DNA of 15,654 nt, taken from assembly GCA_030640215.1 (NCBI GenBank), contig DAOWJU010000261.1, positions 1-15,654 on the forward strand, read 5' to 3'. A program made the translations under genes and the position numbers. Below the pieces are notes generated by a model, which was not told where the DNA came from, did not search any database, and was given only the letters and a program-made list of their open reading frames with translations. This document shows, piece after piece, positions 8,115-15,485 of the stretch. The DNA is from Desulfuromonadales bacterium (GTDB lineage Bacteria > Desulfobacterota > Desulfuromonadia > Desulfuromonadales > BM103). The stretch's first letter is position 1. Every line of letters begins with the position of its first letter.

Positions 8115-8152
8115 GGTCGCTCGCGACCTGCATTGTAACAGGCCTCTTGGCC
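8115..8152 (+). repeat. Two short GC-rich inverted repeats ahead of the TAXI receptor gene
   Basis: GGTCGC-TC-GCGACC at 8115-8128 and GGCC-TCTT-GGCC at 8141-8152 lie in the 152-nt gap between the GDH gene and the receptor gene. A third one, CCGGC-N8-GCCGG, follows at 8163-8180. They could be operators or mRNA hairpins. None is followed by a T-run, so they are not intrinsic terminators. No known riboswitch fold was recognised. Confidence 0.4.
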
Positions 8153-8163
8153 AATAACCTGCC
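8148..8163 (+). promoter_or_regulatory. Weak sigma54-like promoter candidate for the transporter
   Basis: TGGCCAATAACCTGCC keeps TGGC and TGC at the correct -24/-12 spacing but deviates at four specified positions (C and A after TGGC, C before TGC, final C). A start near 8174 would leave a 26-nt leader containing the ribosome site. It would put the transporter under the same regulator as GDH, but the match is much poorer than at 4916-4931 and no copy of the enhancer motif is nearby. Confidence 0.3.
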
Positions 8164-8199
8164 CGGCTTGGGCTTGCCGGTAACTAAAGGAGAATGTGT

Positions 8200-9162
8200 A
8201 TGAAGAGATTTGCAGCAGTATTAATGGCGGCCGTTTTTGTGTGCATCGGTGTCGCAGATGCTTTCGCTACCCAGTATGTTACGATCGGTACTGGTGGTGT
8301 AACCGGTGTTTACTACCCTACGGGTGGTGCGATCTGTCGTCTGGTGAATAAAACCAGGAAAGAGCATGGTATCCGTTGTTCTGTCGAGAGTACCGGTGGT
8401 TCGGTTTACAACCTGAATACCATTCGTGCTGGTGAGCTCGATATGGGCGTTGCTCAATCCGACTGGCAATATCATGCCTACAACGGCACCAGCAAGTTTA
8501 AAGATCAGGGTGCCAATAAGGATCTGCGTGCAGTATTTTCAGTTCATCCCGAGCCCTTCACCGTTGTTGCCCGTAAAGATTCCGGTGTCACGGATTTCAT
8601 GCAGCTGAAAGGCAAGCGCGTTAATATCGGCAACCCCGGTTCTGGTCAGCGCGGGACAATGGAAGTACTCATGGGTGCTTTGGGTTGGACCAAAGCTGAT
8701 TTCAAACTGGCCTCAGAATTGAAATCTTCCGAGCAGTCGAAAGCCCTGTGTGACAATAAAATTGACGCCATAGTCTTCACCGTTGGTCATCCAAGTGGTT
8801 CTATTAAAGAAGCCACCACCTCTTGTGATTCAGTGATGGTCAGCGTGACTGGCCCTGCAGTCGACAAGCTGGTTGCAGACAACGATTACTATCGTACAGC
8901 AACCATCCCGGGCGGCATGTATCGTGGTACCGATGCAGACACCCAGACCTTTGGTGTAGGTGCAACATTTGTTTCTTCAGCCAACGTTCCTGAAGAAGTC
9001 ATCTACCAGGTCGTCAAGGCGGTCTTCGAGAATTTTGACGATTTCAAAAAGCTTCACCCTGCATTTGCTAACCTGGACCCAAAAGAAATGATTAAGGACG
9101 GCCTTTCTGCTCCTCTGCACAAAGGTGCTCTCAAGTACTACAAAGAAGTAGGTTGGATGTAA
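8200..9162 (+). CDS. TAXI family TRAP transporter solute-binding protein
   Basis: Periplasmic receptor that captures a substrate and delivers it to the fused TRAP permease encoded next. It has 320 residues from ATG 8200. Residues 1-23 form a signal peptide ending AFA|TQ. The mature N-terminus [18 protein letters not shown] (26-43), the segment [27 protein letters not shown] (62-88) and [16 protein letters not shown] are characteristic of the TAXI receptor family. AAGGAG at 8187-8192 lies 7 nt from ATG 8200. The ATG at 8194 would leave almost no spacing and is rejected. Characterised TAXI receptors bind glutamate/glutamine (Thermus) or 2-oxoglutarate (Proteus), and the neighbouring GDH makes such a substrate likely here. 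That is inferred, not read from residues. The strong terminator after the gene should make this component more abundant than the permease. Confidence 0.95.
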   Translation: MKRFAAVLMAAVFVCIGVADAFATQYVTIGTGGVTGVYYPTGGAICRLVNKTRKEHGIRCSVESTGGSVYNLNTIRAGELDMGVAQSDWQYHAYNGTSKFKDQGANKDLRAVFSVHPEPFTVVARKDSGVTDFMQLKGKRVNIGNPGSGQRGTMEVLMGALGWTKADFKLASELKSSEQSKALCDNKIDAIVFTVGHPSGSIKEATTSCDSVMVSVTGPAVDKLVADNDYYRTATIPGGMYRGTDADTQTFGVGATFVSSANVPEEVIYQVVKAVFENFDDFKKLHPAFANLDPKEMIKDGLSAPLHKGALKYYKEVGWM

Positions 9163-9181
9163 TTTTAATGATGGTATGCTG

Positions 9182-9213
9182 AAAAAATGCACCGTTACGG
9201 CGGTGCATTTTTT
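9182..9213 (+). terminator. Intrinsic terminator between receptor and permease genes
   Basis: A perfect 13-bp stem (9182-9194 with 9201-9213) has a 6-nt loop; its 3' arm ends in six T and its 5' arm begins with six A, so it could act on both strands. It lies 20 nt after the receptor stop and 40 nt before the permease start. No new promoter is evident in between, so the permease is probably expressed by partial readthrough. Confidence 0.9.
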
Positions 9214-9253
9214 CTCTGTCAATTGCTATTCGTTACGCTAAAAGGTTCTTGCC

Positions 9254-11839
9254 ATGACCGAAGCCAATGAGACAATCAAGACTGAAGAAGAACTCGCAGA
9301 GATGATAGCAGAAACTGAGTCTGGTGCTCGAAACCCGACCGGAGCGTTTCCTAAGAAAGTTCTATTTTTTGTCCCGCTCATCTGGACAATATTTCAGCTC
9401 TGGTATGCCTCTCCGCTGCCCTTTCTCTTTAATTTCTTTGTTATCAATGATACAGAGGCACGGGCAATCCACCTGGCTTTTGCAATTTTCCTCTCTTTCA
9501 CAGCTTTCCCGACCTTTAAGAAATCACCGACAAAGTATATCCCGGTGCAGGACTGGATCCTTGGCCTGCTCGGTGCTTTCTGTTCGGCTTATCTATATAT
9601 CTTTTATGCGGCACTTGCAGATCGTCCCGGTTTGCCAACCCAAGTGGACTTGATTGTTTCAGTTGCCGGCATGATTCTGTTGCTTGAGGCGACTCGTCGT
9701 GCTTTGGGTCCACCACTCATGGTTGTGGCTGCAGTTTTTATCACCTACACCTTTGGCGGTCAGCTTATGCCGGAGGTCATTGCCCACAAGGGTGCCAGCC
9801 TGGTTAAAGGGATGTCCCATTACTGGCTGGGAACAGAAGGGGTTTTCGGTGTGGCTCTGGGCGTTTCAACCGGCATGGTCTTCATGTTCGTGCTGTTTGG
9901 CGCGATGCTTGAAGCCGCGGGCGCAGGTAACTATTTTATCCGCACCTCTTTCGCTGCCCTCGGCCATCTGAAAGGTGGTCCGGCAAAAGCTGCCGTGGTT
10001 TCTTCCGGTTTAACCGGCCTGGTGTCCGGATCTTCCATTGCCAACGTGGTGACCACCGGCACCTTTACTATCCCGTTGATGAAGAAAGTCGGCTTCAGCT
10101 CGGAAAAAGCCGGTGCGATTGAGGTCGCCTGTTCTACCAATGGTCAGCTGATGCCTCCGGTCATGGGTGCGGCAGCCTTTCTGATGGTTGAATATGTCGG
10201 TATCACCTATATTGAAGTCATCAAACATGCTTTCCTTCCCGCGATCATCTCCTATATCGCCCTGGTTTATATTGTTCATCTTGAAGCCTGTAAAATGGGC
10301 CTGGAGGGGATGAAAAAGACGATTACCAGAACCGCAACACAGCGGCTGCTCTCTTTTGTTTTTACAATTCTCTTTCTGATTATTCTCGCCGGAGTGACTT
10401 ACTACGGCTTAGGCTGGATCAAAGATGTTGCCGGTGAAGCAACCATCTATATTGTTTCGGTGCTGCTGGCTGTTTCTTACGCGTTCCTGCTTTGGTATGC
10501 CTGCAAGGTTCCCGAATTGGAGCATACCACCGAAATCAAGGAACTTCCTCATCTCGGACAAACCGCGCAGGCCGGTTATTATTTCCTTCTGCCAGTTGTC
10601 GTACTGATGTGGTGTCTGACGGTGGAAAGGCTGTCTCCGGCACTGTCTGCTTTCTGGGCAACGGTGCTGATGATCGTTATATTGCTGACTCAGCGACCAA
10701 TGAAAGGTTTCTTCCGTAAAATGCAGGGCAAAGAGTTCTCATTCAAAGCCGGGTTTGATGACCTGATTCATGGCAGTGTTTCCGGTGCCCGCAACATGAT
10801 CGGTATCGGTGTCGCAACGGCCGCTGCGGGTATCATCGTCGGTACCGTAACTCTGACCGGTATCGGCTTGGTCATGACTGAGTTCGTCGAGTTTATTTCC
10901 GGTGGCAACCTGATGCTGATCCTGTTTTTTACGGCAATTATCAGCCTGATTCTCGGCATGGGGTTGCCGACCACAGCGAACTACATTGTTGTGTCAACCC
11001 TGATGGCACCGGTTATTGTCAGTCTGGCGGCGCAGAATGGTCTGATTGTTCCGCTGATTGCTGCTCACCTGTTCGTCTTCTATTTTGGTATTCTTGCGGA
11101 TGATACGCCGCCAGTGGGGTTAGCGGCTTTTGCCGCCGCGGGAATATCAGGTGGTGATCCGATCAAAACGGGTATTCAGGGTTTTGTCTATGATATCCGA
11201 ACGGCAGTACTGCCCTTTATGTTTATCTTCAACACCCAGTTGTTGATGATCGGGATTGATCATTGGTATCACTTGATTCTGGTGGTTGTTGGAGCAGTCC
11301 TTGCGATGCTGGCTTTTGCGGCCGGTACGCAGGGTTATTTCCTGGTTAAAAGCCGGATATGGGAGACCGCGGCTTTGCTGCTGGTTGCACTGATTCTATT
11401 CCGACCTGGCATTGTCTGGGACAAGTTTTTTCCACCTCTTCATGAAGAGTCACCAGTTCAGCTTGTGAAGTGGGTTGACGATATGGACCCAGGTGCCGCG
11501 CTCAGAATGAAGCTCAAAGGTGAAAAGTTGAGTGGCAAGCCGTTTACCAAGACCATCATGTTGACAATGGGGGATGAAGCGACTGGTCCAGAGAAGTTGG
11601 CTGGAGCTGGTTTCGAAATCCGCGATGAAGACGGCAAAATCTTCGTCGACAATGTTATGTTCGCCAGTGCTGCGGAGAAGGCCGGGATTGATTTTGATCA
11701 GGAAATCCTGAATATCCAGATCCCCGCCCATCGTCTGCCGAAAGAATTGATGTATATCCCGGCAGGAGCACTCTATATCCTGGTATGGTTAATTCAGAGC
11801 CGCAGAAGAAAGGAGCAACAACCTGTTGTTGCAACATGA
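9254..11839 (+). CDS. TRAP transporter fused permease (4TM/12TM, TAXI type) with DUF3394
   Basis: Inner-membrane ion-coupled importer partner of the preceding receptor. It has 861 residues. A DctQ-like small subunit (helices about 36-62, 70-86, 100-120, 131-150) is fused to a DctM-like large subunit (about 155-700). Conserved DctM features are SGLTGLVSGSSIANVVTTG (251-269), NGQLMPPVMGAAAF (296-309), GMGLPTTANYIV (568-579) and the FGILADDTPPVGLAAFAAAG stretch (611-630). Further helices lie at about 672-697 and 704-716. Residues about 730-835 are hydrophilic and end with a membrane helix 835-848 and a basic tail; this is the DUF3394 tail known from TAXI permeases. Within it, VDNVMFASAAEKAGIDFDQ (798-816) resembles the carboxyl half of a PDZ repeat. 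The start ATG 9254 has AAAAGG at 9240-9245. A Usp gene follows in the same orientation. Confidence 0.95.
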   Translation: MTEANETIKTEEELAEMIAETESGARNPTGAFPKKVLFFVPLIWTIFQLWYASPLPFLFNFFVINDTEARAIHLAFAIFLSFTAFPTFKKSPTKYIPVQDWILGLLGAFCSAYLYIFYAALADRPGLPTQVDLIVSVAGMILLLEATRRALGPPLMVVAAVFITYTFGGQLMPEVIAHKGASLVKGMSHYWLGTEGVFGVALGVSTGMVFMFVLFGAMLEAAGAGNYFIRTSFAALGHLKGGPAKAAVVSSGLTGLVSGSSIANVVTTGTFTIPLMKKVGFSSEKAGAIEVACSTNGQLMPPVMGAAAFLMVEYVGITYIEVIKHAFLPAIISYIALVYIVHLEACKMGLEGMKKTITRTATQRLLSFVFTILFLIILAGVTYYGLGWIKDVAGEATIYIVSVLLAVSYAFLLWYACKVPELEHTTEIKELPHLGQTAQAGYYFLLPVVVLMWCLTVERLSPALSAFWATVLMIVILLTQRPMKGFFRKMQGKEFSFKAGFDDLIHGSVSGARNMIGIGVATAAAGIIVGTVTLTGIGLVMTEFVEFISGGNLMLILFFTAIISLILGMGLPTTANYIVVSTLMAPVIVSLAAQNGLIVPLIAAHLFVFYFGILADDTPPVGLAAFAAAGISGGDPIKTGIQGFVYDIRTAVLPFMFIFNTQLLMIGIDHWYHLILVVVGAVLAMLAFAAGTQGYFLVKSRIWETAALLLVALILFRPGIVWDKFFPPLHEESPVQLVKWVDDMDPGAALRMKLKGEKLSGKPFTKTIMLTMGDEATGPEKLAGAGFEIRDEDGKIFVDNVMFASAAEKAGIDFDQEILNIQIPAHRLPKELMYIPAGALYILVWLIQSRRRKEQQPVVAT

Positions 11840-11861
11840 TCACTTTGATCGGTGAAAACCT

Positions 11862-11902
11862 ACCTGCATGCCTTTAGAGTGATATGCTTGAGGTATGCAG
11901 GT
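11862..11902 (+). repeat. Inverted repeat between permease and Usp genes
   Basis: A 12-bp stem with one G-U pair (ACCTGCATGCCT at 11862-11873 with 11891-11902) encloses a 17-nt loop. It is not followed by a T-run and lies 22 nt after the permease stop. It may be an RNA processing or stability element that sets the relative level of permease and Usp, or an operator. Confidence 0.45.
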
Positions 11903-11939
11903 GATTTACTTAACGGGTTGATGGCGAGAGGAGGCTACT

Positions 11940-12434
11940 GTGAGTATTAAACTTGAAAAGATTCTGGTTGCTAAAGATTTGAGCAAAGAATCTTCTAACG
12001 TTGTTCGCTATGCTTTGGAGTTGGGCCGTAGGTTTAGTGCACAGGTTTATGTGCTGCACGTCATGCCGACGGTCGACGCATCAGTGTTGAATATGGTGGC
12101 CCTGACCATGGGGGCGGATAAACTGGCAAAATTCAATGCGCAAAACGAAGCAGAGTTGGCTGAAAAAACGCGTGAGCAGTTGCATAACATCATTGCGAAA
12201 GAAACGGAACTGATGAAGGAGGAAATCGTTCACCCTCCAAAGGTTGAGGTTCATCACGGTGACGCGGCACCGGTGATACTCAGCGTTGCTGATCGTCTGG
12301 ATGTCGATATGATTATTCTCGGCAGTCACAGCAAGGGTAAGCTGCATTACGCATTTTTAGGCAGTGCGGCAGAAAAGATTTTGCGCAAGACGCATCGGAC
12401 TGTTGTTATTGTCCCTCCTGTGAGTGGCAGTTAG
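11940..12434 (+). CDS. Universal stress protein (Usp), TRAP-associated
   Basis: Small cytoplasmic UspA-fold protein, 164 residues, starting at GTG 11940 with GAGAGGAGG just upstream (11927-11935). It has the beta-alpha opening EKILVAKDLS with Asp 13 and a C-terminal GSHSKGKLHYAFLGSAAEKIL (128-148). The ATP motif of the family is G-2x-G-9x-G-S/T. Here Gly 128 and Gly 141-Ser 142 are present but the second Gly is Ser 131, so nucleotide binding may be altered. It is collinear with the second Usp at 13220-13708, with Asp 13 and Gly 128/141 in the same positions. In Halomonas the Usp TeaD is encoded with, and regulates, the TRAP transporter TeaABC. The position here suggests a similar role, which is inferred. 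Confidence 0.9.
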   Translation: MSIKLEKILVAKDLSKESSNVVRYALELGRRFSAQVYVLHVMPTVDASVLNMVALTMGADKLAKFNAQNEAELAEKTREQLHNIIAKETELMKEEIVHPPKVEVHHGDAAPVILSVADRLDVDMIILGSHSKGKLHYAFLGSAAEKILRKTHRTVVIVPPVSGS

Positions 12435-12459
12435 TTTACGAAAAATATGATTGTGAGAG

Positions 12460-12494
12460 AACCCGCCCTCAGTTACTATTGAGGGTGGGTTTTT
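12460..12494 (+). terminator. Intrinsic terminator after the first Usp gene
   Basis: A 12-bp stem with one G-U pair (12460-12471 with 12480-12491) has an 8-nt loop, and its 3' arm runs into five T (12490-12494). It ends the transporter transcription unit 25 nt after the Usp stop. Confidence 0.9.
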
Positions 12495-12550
12495 CGTCTG
12501 AACCTGTTATTTACTATTTATTTAACCTAAGTATAAGGACGTATCGTTTT

Positions 12551-13189
12551 GTGAACTATGACAGTTGGTTACTTTTTACGTCGATTGCACTCGTAGCCAC
12601 GATTACTCCGGGACCGGCGATACTGCTTGTGTCAACCCACAGTGTTACCTTTGGCACAAAGTATTCTGTTGCCACCATGGTTGGCAACGTGACCGGGCTG
12701 TTCATTTTATCGTTGCTTTCCGTTATGGGGCTGAGTGCAATCATTCTCCATTCTGCGTCGATATTTTTCGCAGTGAAGCTAATCGGAGCCTGCTACTTGA
12801 TTTTTTTGGGCTTAAAACTCTGGAGGAATGGTTTTGGCCTCGAGGCGATCCAGACTGTCGAAAACGACGATGTGCGGCAACAACCTAACATTGTGAAGCT
12901 TTATGCCAATGGTCTGTTGGTGGCTCTCAGCAATCCCAAGGCAATCGCCTTTACAACTGCGCTGTTTCCGCAGTTTATCCAGCCTGATCGGTCGATGATA
13001 CAGCAGTTCAGTATCCTGATTGTTACCTTCATGTTTCTGTCGTTTATCTGTCTGTTTAGCTATGCAATCATGGCCGAGGGAACGAAAAAGCGTTCAGCGC
13101 AAATTAAATTGCCCGGTATTATGAGCAAAGTGTTCGGTTGTGCATTTATTGGCTCGGGAGTTTTTCTTGCAACTGCAACTCAGAAATAA
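12551..13189 (+). CDS. LysE/RhtB family amino-acid exporter
   Basis: Inner-membrane efflux protein of 212 residues, the normal size for LysE/RhtB transporters. Hydrophobic helices open with WLLFTSIALVATITPGPAILL, carrying the family signature around PGPA. Next come VATMVGNVTGLFILSLLSVMG and the stretch AVKLIGACYLIFLGLKLW, a polar loop (about 98-122), and three more helices including NPKAIAFTTALFPQF. Start GTG 12551 is preferred: AAGGA lies at 12535-12539 and the protein then begins MNYDSWLLF. The longer frame from 12479 would start inside the terminator. The substrate cannot be read from sequence. Next to GDH, GS-like and amino-acid uptake genes, it may relieve amino-acid overload. It is followed closely by the second Usp, probably in one transcript. 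Confidence 0.88.
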   Translation: MNYDSWLLFTSIALVATITPGPAILLVSTHSVTFGTKYSVATMVGNVTGLFILSLLSVMGLSAIILHSASIFFAVKLIGACYLIFLGLKLWRNGFGLEAIQTVENDDVRQQPNIVKLYANGLLVALSNPKAIAFTTALFPQFIQPDRSMIQQFSILIVTFMFLSFICLFSYAIMAEGTKKRSAQIKLPGIMSKVFGCAFIGSGVFLATATQK

Positions 13190-13219
13190 TCAACCACAAC
13201 CCAGAATTGAGGTGTACTT

Positions 13220-13708
13220 ATGATCGCACACTACAAAACCATCCTATATGCAACTGATTTAACTGAAAATGCCGCCCACGCATTTAAACATGCAATTTCT
13301 CTGGGCAAAGCATATAAGGCTCAAATTCACATTCTTCACATGATGCAGGAAATGGATGCAGCTGTTGTCAGTTATGTGGCAAGCGTTATGGGAGAAGATC
13401 GGTTTACTGGTATGGAGCTGGATCACGAGAAAGAAATGCATGAGCAAATAAGTGAAAAACTTAACCTCTTTGCTGCAGAAGAATTGACTGAGTATCCTGA
13501 TGAACTGGCAAGAATAGCTTCCGTTGCTGTTCATCGTGGCAATCCGGTAGCTGGCATCCTTGCTGAGGCAGACCGTCTCTCTGCTGATATGATCGTTATG
13601 GGGACACACGGCAAAGGGCCGTTGCGTTACGCTTTTCTCGGCAGTGTTGCCGAGAAGGTGTTGCGTAAAACTCACCGGCCGGTCCTGATTGTGCCTCTGG
13701 GGGATTGA
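13220..13708 (+). CDS. Universal stress protein (Usp) with intact ATP motif
   Basis: UspA-fold cytoplasmic protein of 162 residues, ATG 13220 with GAGG at 13209-13212. It opens YKTILYATDLTENA with Asp 13 and ends GTHGKGPLRYAFLGSVAEKVLRKTHRPVLIVP. Here the G-2x-G-9x-G-S nucleotide motif is complete: Gly 128, Gly 131, Gly 141, Ser 142. It is a paralogue of the Usp at 11940-12434, with which it aligns without visible gaps through residue 160. It therefore looks like a duplication, with the LysE-type gene lying between the two copies. The 30-nt gap to the exporter gene suggests co-transcription. Confidence 0.92.
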   Translation: MIAHYKTILYATDLTENAAHAFKHAISLGKAYKAQIHILHMMQEMDAAVVSYVASVMGEDRFTGMELDHEKEMHEQISEKLNLFAAEELTEYPDELARIASVAVHRGNPVAGILAEADRLSADMIVMGTHGKGPLRYAFLGSVAEKVLRKTHRPVLIVPLGD

Positions 13709-13739
13709 AAGAAGTTCTTGTGGCGAACAGCCTCTCCGC

Positions 13740-13782
13740 AGAACATTGCTTTTGCATGTTCTCCCTCCTAGGTAAAACCTAG
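13740..13782 (+). repeat. Two small hairpins after the second Usp gene
   Basis: AGAACAT pairs with ATGTTCT (13740-13746 with 13756-13762) and CTAGGT-AAA-ACCTAG forms a second stem (13768-13782). With the terminator at 13792 they make three consecutive hairpins in the 3' untranslated region. They may protect the transcript end or be the remains of a small RNA. Nothing recognisable. Confidence 0.35.
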
Positions 13783-13791
13783 AAATCCGTT

Positions 13792-13834
13792 GCCCCGCAG
13801 TCACCCCCCCCCCCCTGACTGTGGGGCTTTTTTT
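13792..13834 (+). terminator. Intrinsic terminator with a C12 loop
   Basis: A 12-bp stem with one G-U pair (13792-13803 with 13816-13827) is followed by seven T (13828-13834). The loop consists only of 12 consecutive C (13804-13815). It closes the LysE/Usp unit. Confidence 0.9.
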
Positions 13835-14037
13835 CTTGAAATAAAGCAGTAGTGTCTGTTTGGGTTCTTGCTGAGATCTGAGAACCCTTTAAAATACAAA
13901 TTTCTAAATGGATTGCACTGAAAATACTAAGAGATAGTTAGAGTTACAGGATATGCAAGCTCTCTTTTGAGACGAAGTCCCAGATTCAGCTATCTCTCGC
14001 TAATTCTTCTACACTTGTTTGAACCCCACAAATTGAA
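13835..14037. other. Convergent intergenic region, nothing coding seen
   Basis: Space between the plus-strand terminator and the minus-strand lpd stop. GGGTTCT...AGAACCC (13862-13868 with 13881-13887, 12-nt loop) is a possible weak terminator for lpd, though no T-run follows on the minus strand. AGAGATAG (13930-13937) has a complement at 13990-13997 with a long spacer. No RNA gene is recognised. Confidence 0.35.
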
Positions 14038-15447
14038 TCAACTATGCACCGCCTTGCCAAAAGCACCAAGCGCCGCCTCCTTGAACGCCTCGCTCAGAGT
14101 CGGATGGGCGTGCATGGTCAGAGCGACATCTTCGACGCTGCCATCAAAAGCCATGATGGTGACCGCTTCACTGATTAACTCCGAAGCGCAGGGGCCGATG
14201 ATATGCACGCCGAGAATCCGGCCACTCTCCGGATTGGCCAGAACCTTGACGAAGCCGTCGACATTATCCATGGCGCGGGCGCGACCGCTGGCCATGAAGG
14301 GAAAGCGGCCAACCTTATAGGCTGTCTCCCGCTCTTTAAGTTGCTCTTCGGTTGCGCCGATAGATGCCGCCTCCGGATGAGTATAGACAACGCCGGGGAT
14401 CAGATTGTAATCGACCGCAGGATTCTCGCCTGCCATCTGCTCAGCAAAGACAACACCTTCGTCCATAGCCTTGTGAGCCAGCATAGGGCCGTGGATCAGG
14501 TCGCCAATAGCAAAAATATTCGGTACGCTGGTCAGGTAGTTAACATCGACTGCTATGCGACCGGTTTCGTCCAAGGTGACCCCGGCATCATCAAGACCGA
14601 GCCCTTCAATGCATGGCTTGCGTCCGGCAGCGACAAGAACCTTGTCACAGGTTATGCTCTCTTCCACCTTACCTTCAAGCTTAAGTGTGATGCCTTGATC
14701 GGTTTGCTCCATACCGGAAACTTTCGTGCCGGCGTGGATCTTCATCCCCTGCTTCTGCAAGCTTTTCAGTAGGGCTGCTGTTACTTCCTGATCGGTCGTC
14801 GGGATCATCTGCTCAAGCATTTCAACGACCGTGACTTTGGCACCAAGGCGCAGCCAGACCGAGCCGAGTTCCAGGCCGATGTAGCCGCCGCCAATCACTA
14901 CCAGGTGTTCAGGGACAGCATCATACTCCAGTGCGTCGCGAGCTTGGCCGACGCGGTCACCATCCTGCGGCAAGCCGGGGATGTCGATTGCGACACTGCC
15001 GGTGGCCAGCAGGACACGTTTTCCTAGGATCGTCTGTTCGCCGTCATCCGTGGTTGCTATAACCTGCACAGGACCTTCTTTTGCTGCAGAGCCGAGACGG
15101 CCAGTGCCAGTAATTAAGGTGATCTGGTTCTTTTTAAAGAGGCTGGCAATGCCACGGGTCAGGCGCGTGATGATATCCTGCTTGCGCTTCATCATCTTGC
15201 CGAGGTCAAGTGTGGGCGGGTCTACCAGGATGCCGTGACCGGCGAACTTGTCGCGGGCCTGGGCAAAAAGTTCACTCGAATCGAGTAAGGCCTTGCTTGG
15301 AATACAGCCTTCGTTGAGGCAGGTGCCGCCGAGGGCTTTACGTTTTTCTATGACGGCAACGCTAGAGCCGAGTTGGGCTGCTCGAATCGCAGCGACATAG
15401 CCGCCAGGGCCACCGCCAATAACGATCAGATCATATGTTTCACTCAT
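14038..15447 (-). CDS. lpdA: Dihydrolipoyl dehydrogenase (E3)
   Basis: Flavoprotein that reoxidises the dihydrolipoyl groups of 2-oxo acid dehydrogenase complexes with NAD+. It has 469 residues, the normal length. FAD-binding motif IGGGPGGYVAA (10-20); redox disulfide GGTCLNEGCIPSK with Cys 43 and Cys 48; NAD-binding VVIGGGYIGLELGS (183-196); second FAD motif FAIGDLIHGPMLAHKA (312-327); catalytic HAHPTLSEA with His 448 and Glu 453. Start ATG 15447 has GGAG 7 nt upstream on the minus strand. It follows the E2 gene of 2-oxoglutarate dehydrogenase by 38 nt, so it is probably the dedicated E3 of that complex. Confidence 0.97.
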   Translation of the reverse strand: MSETYDLIVIGGGPGGYVAAIRAAQLGSSVAVIEKRKALGGTCLNEGCIPSKALLDSSELFAQARDKFAGHGILVDPPTLDLGKMMKRKQDIITRLTRGIASLFKKNQITLITGTGRLGSAAKEGPVQVIATTDDGEQTILGKRVLLATGSVAIDIPGLPQDGDRVGQARDALEYDAVPEHLVVIGGGYIGLELGSVWLRLGAKVTVVEMLEQMIPTTDQEVTAALLKSLQKQGMKIHAGTKVSGMEQTDQGITLKLEGKVEESITCDKVLVAAGRKPCIEGLGLDDAGVTLDETGRIAVDVNYLTSVPNIFAIGDLIHGPMLAHKAMDEGVVFAEQMAGENPAVDYNLIPGVVYTHPEAASIGATEEQLKERETAYKVGRFPFMASGRARAMDNVDGFVKVLANPESGRILGVHIIGPCASELISEAVTIMAFDGSVEDVALTMHAHPTLSEAFKEAALGAFGKAVHS

Positions 15448-15463
15448 TTAAAACTCCAAAGGA

Positions 15464-15479
15464 ACGTGGCGCGCCACGT
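15464..15479. repeat. Perfect 16-bp palindrome between sucB and lpdA
   Basis: ACGTGGCGCGCCACGT occupies most of the 38-nt spacer between the E2 stop and the E3 start. In RNA it would fold as a 6-bp stem with a CGCG loop just 5' of the lpdA ribosome site. Possible roles are operator, segmental mRNA stability or a translational control hairpin. Confidence 0.7.
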
Positions 15480-15485
15480 GAATTA

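Noticed and set aside
8163..8180. Riboswitch upstream of the TAXI receptor
   Set aside because: Inverted repeats are present, but I recognise no glutamine, glycine or other known aptamer core; kept only as a structured-leader observation.
12479..12550. Longer start for the LysE-type protein
   Set aside because: It would begin inside the right arm of the terminator at 12460-12494; the GTG at 12551 gives the normal family length.
13259..13804. 181-residue minus-strand open frame opposite the second Usp gene
   Set aside because: It is fully antisense to a well-supported gene, has no recognisable domain and its start lies in the terminator region; a shadow frame.
14203..14772. 189-residue plus-strand open frame opposite lpdA
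   Set aside because: Antisense to a complete dihydrolipoyl dehydrogenase gene; no family resemblance.
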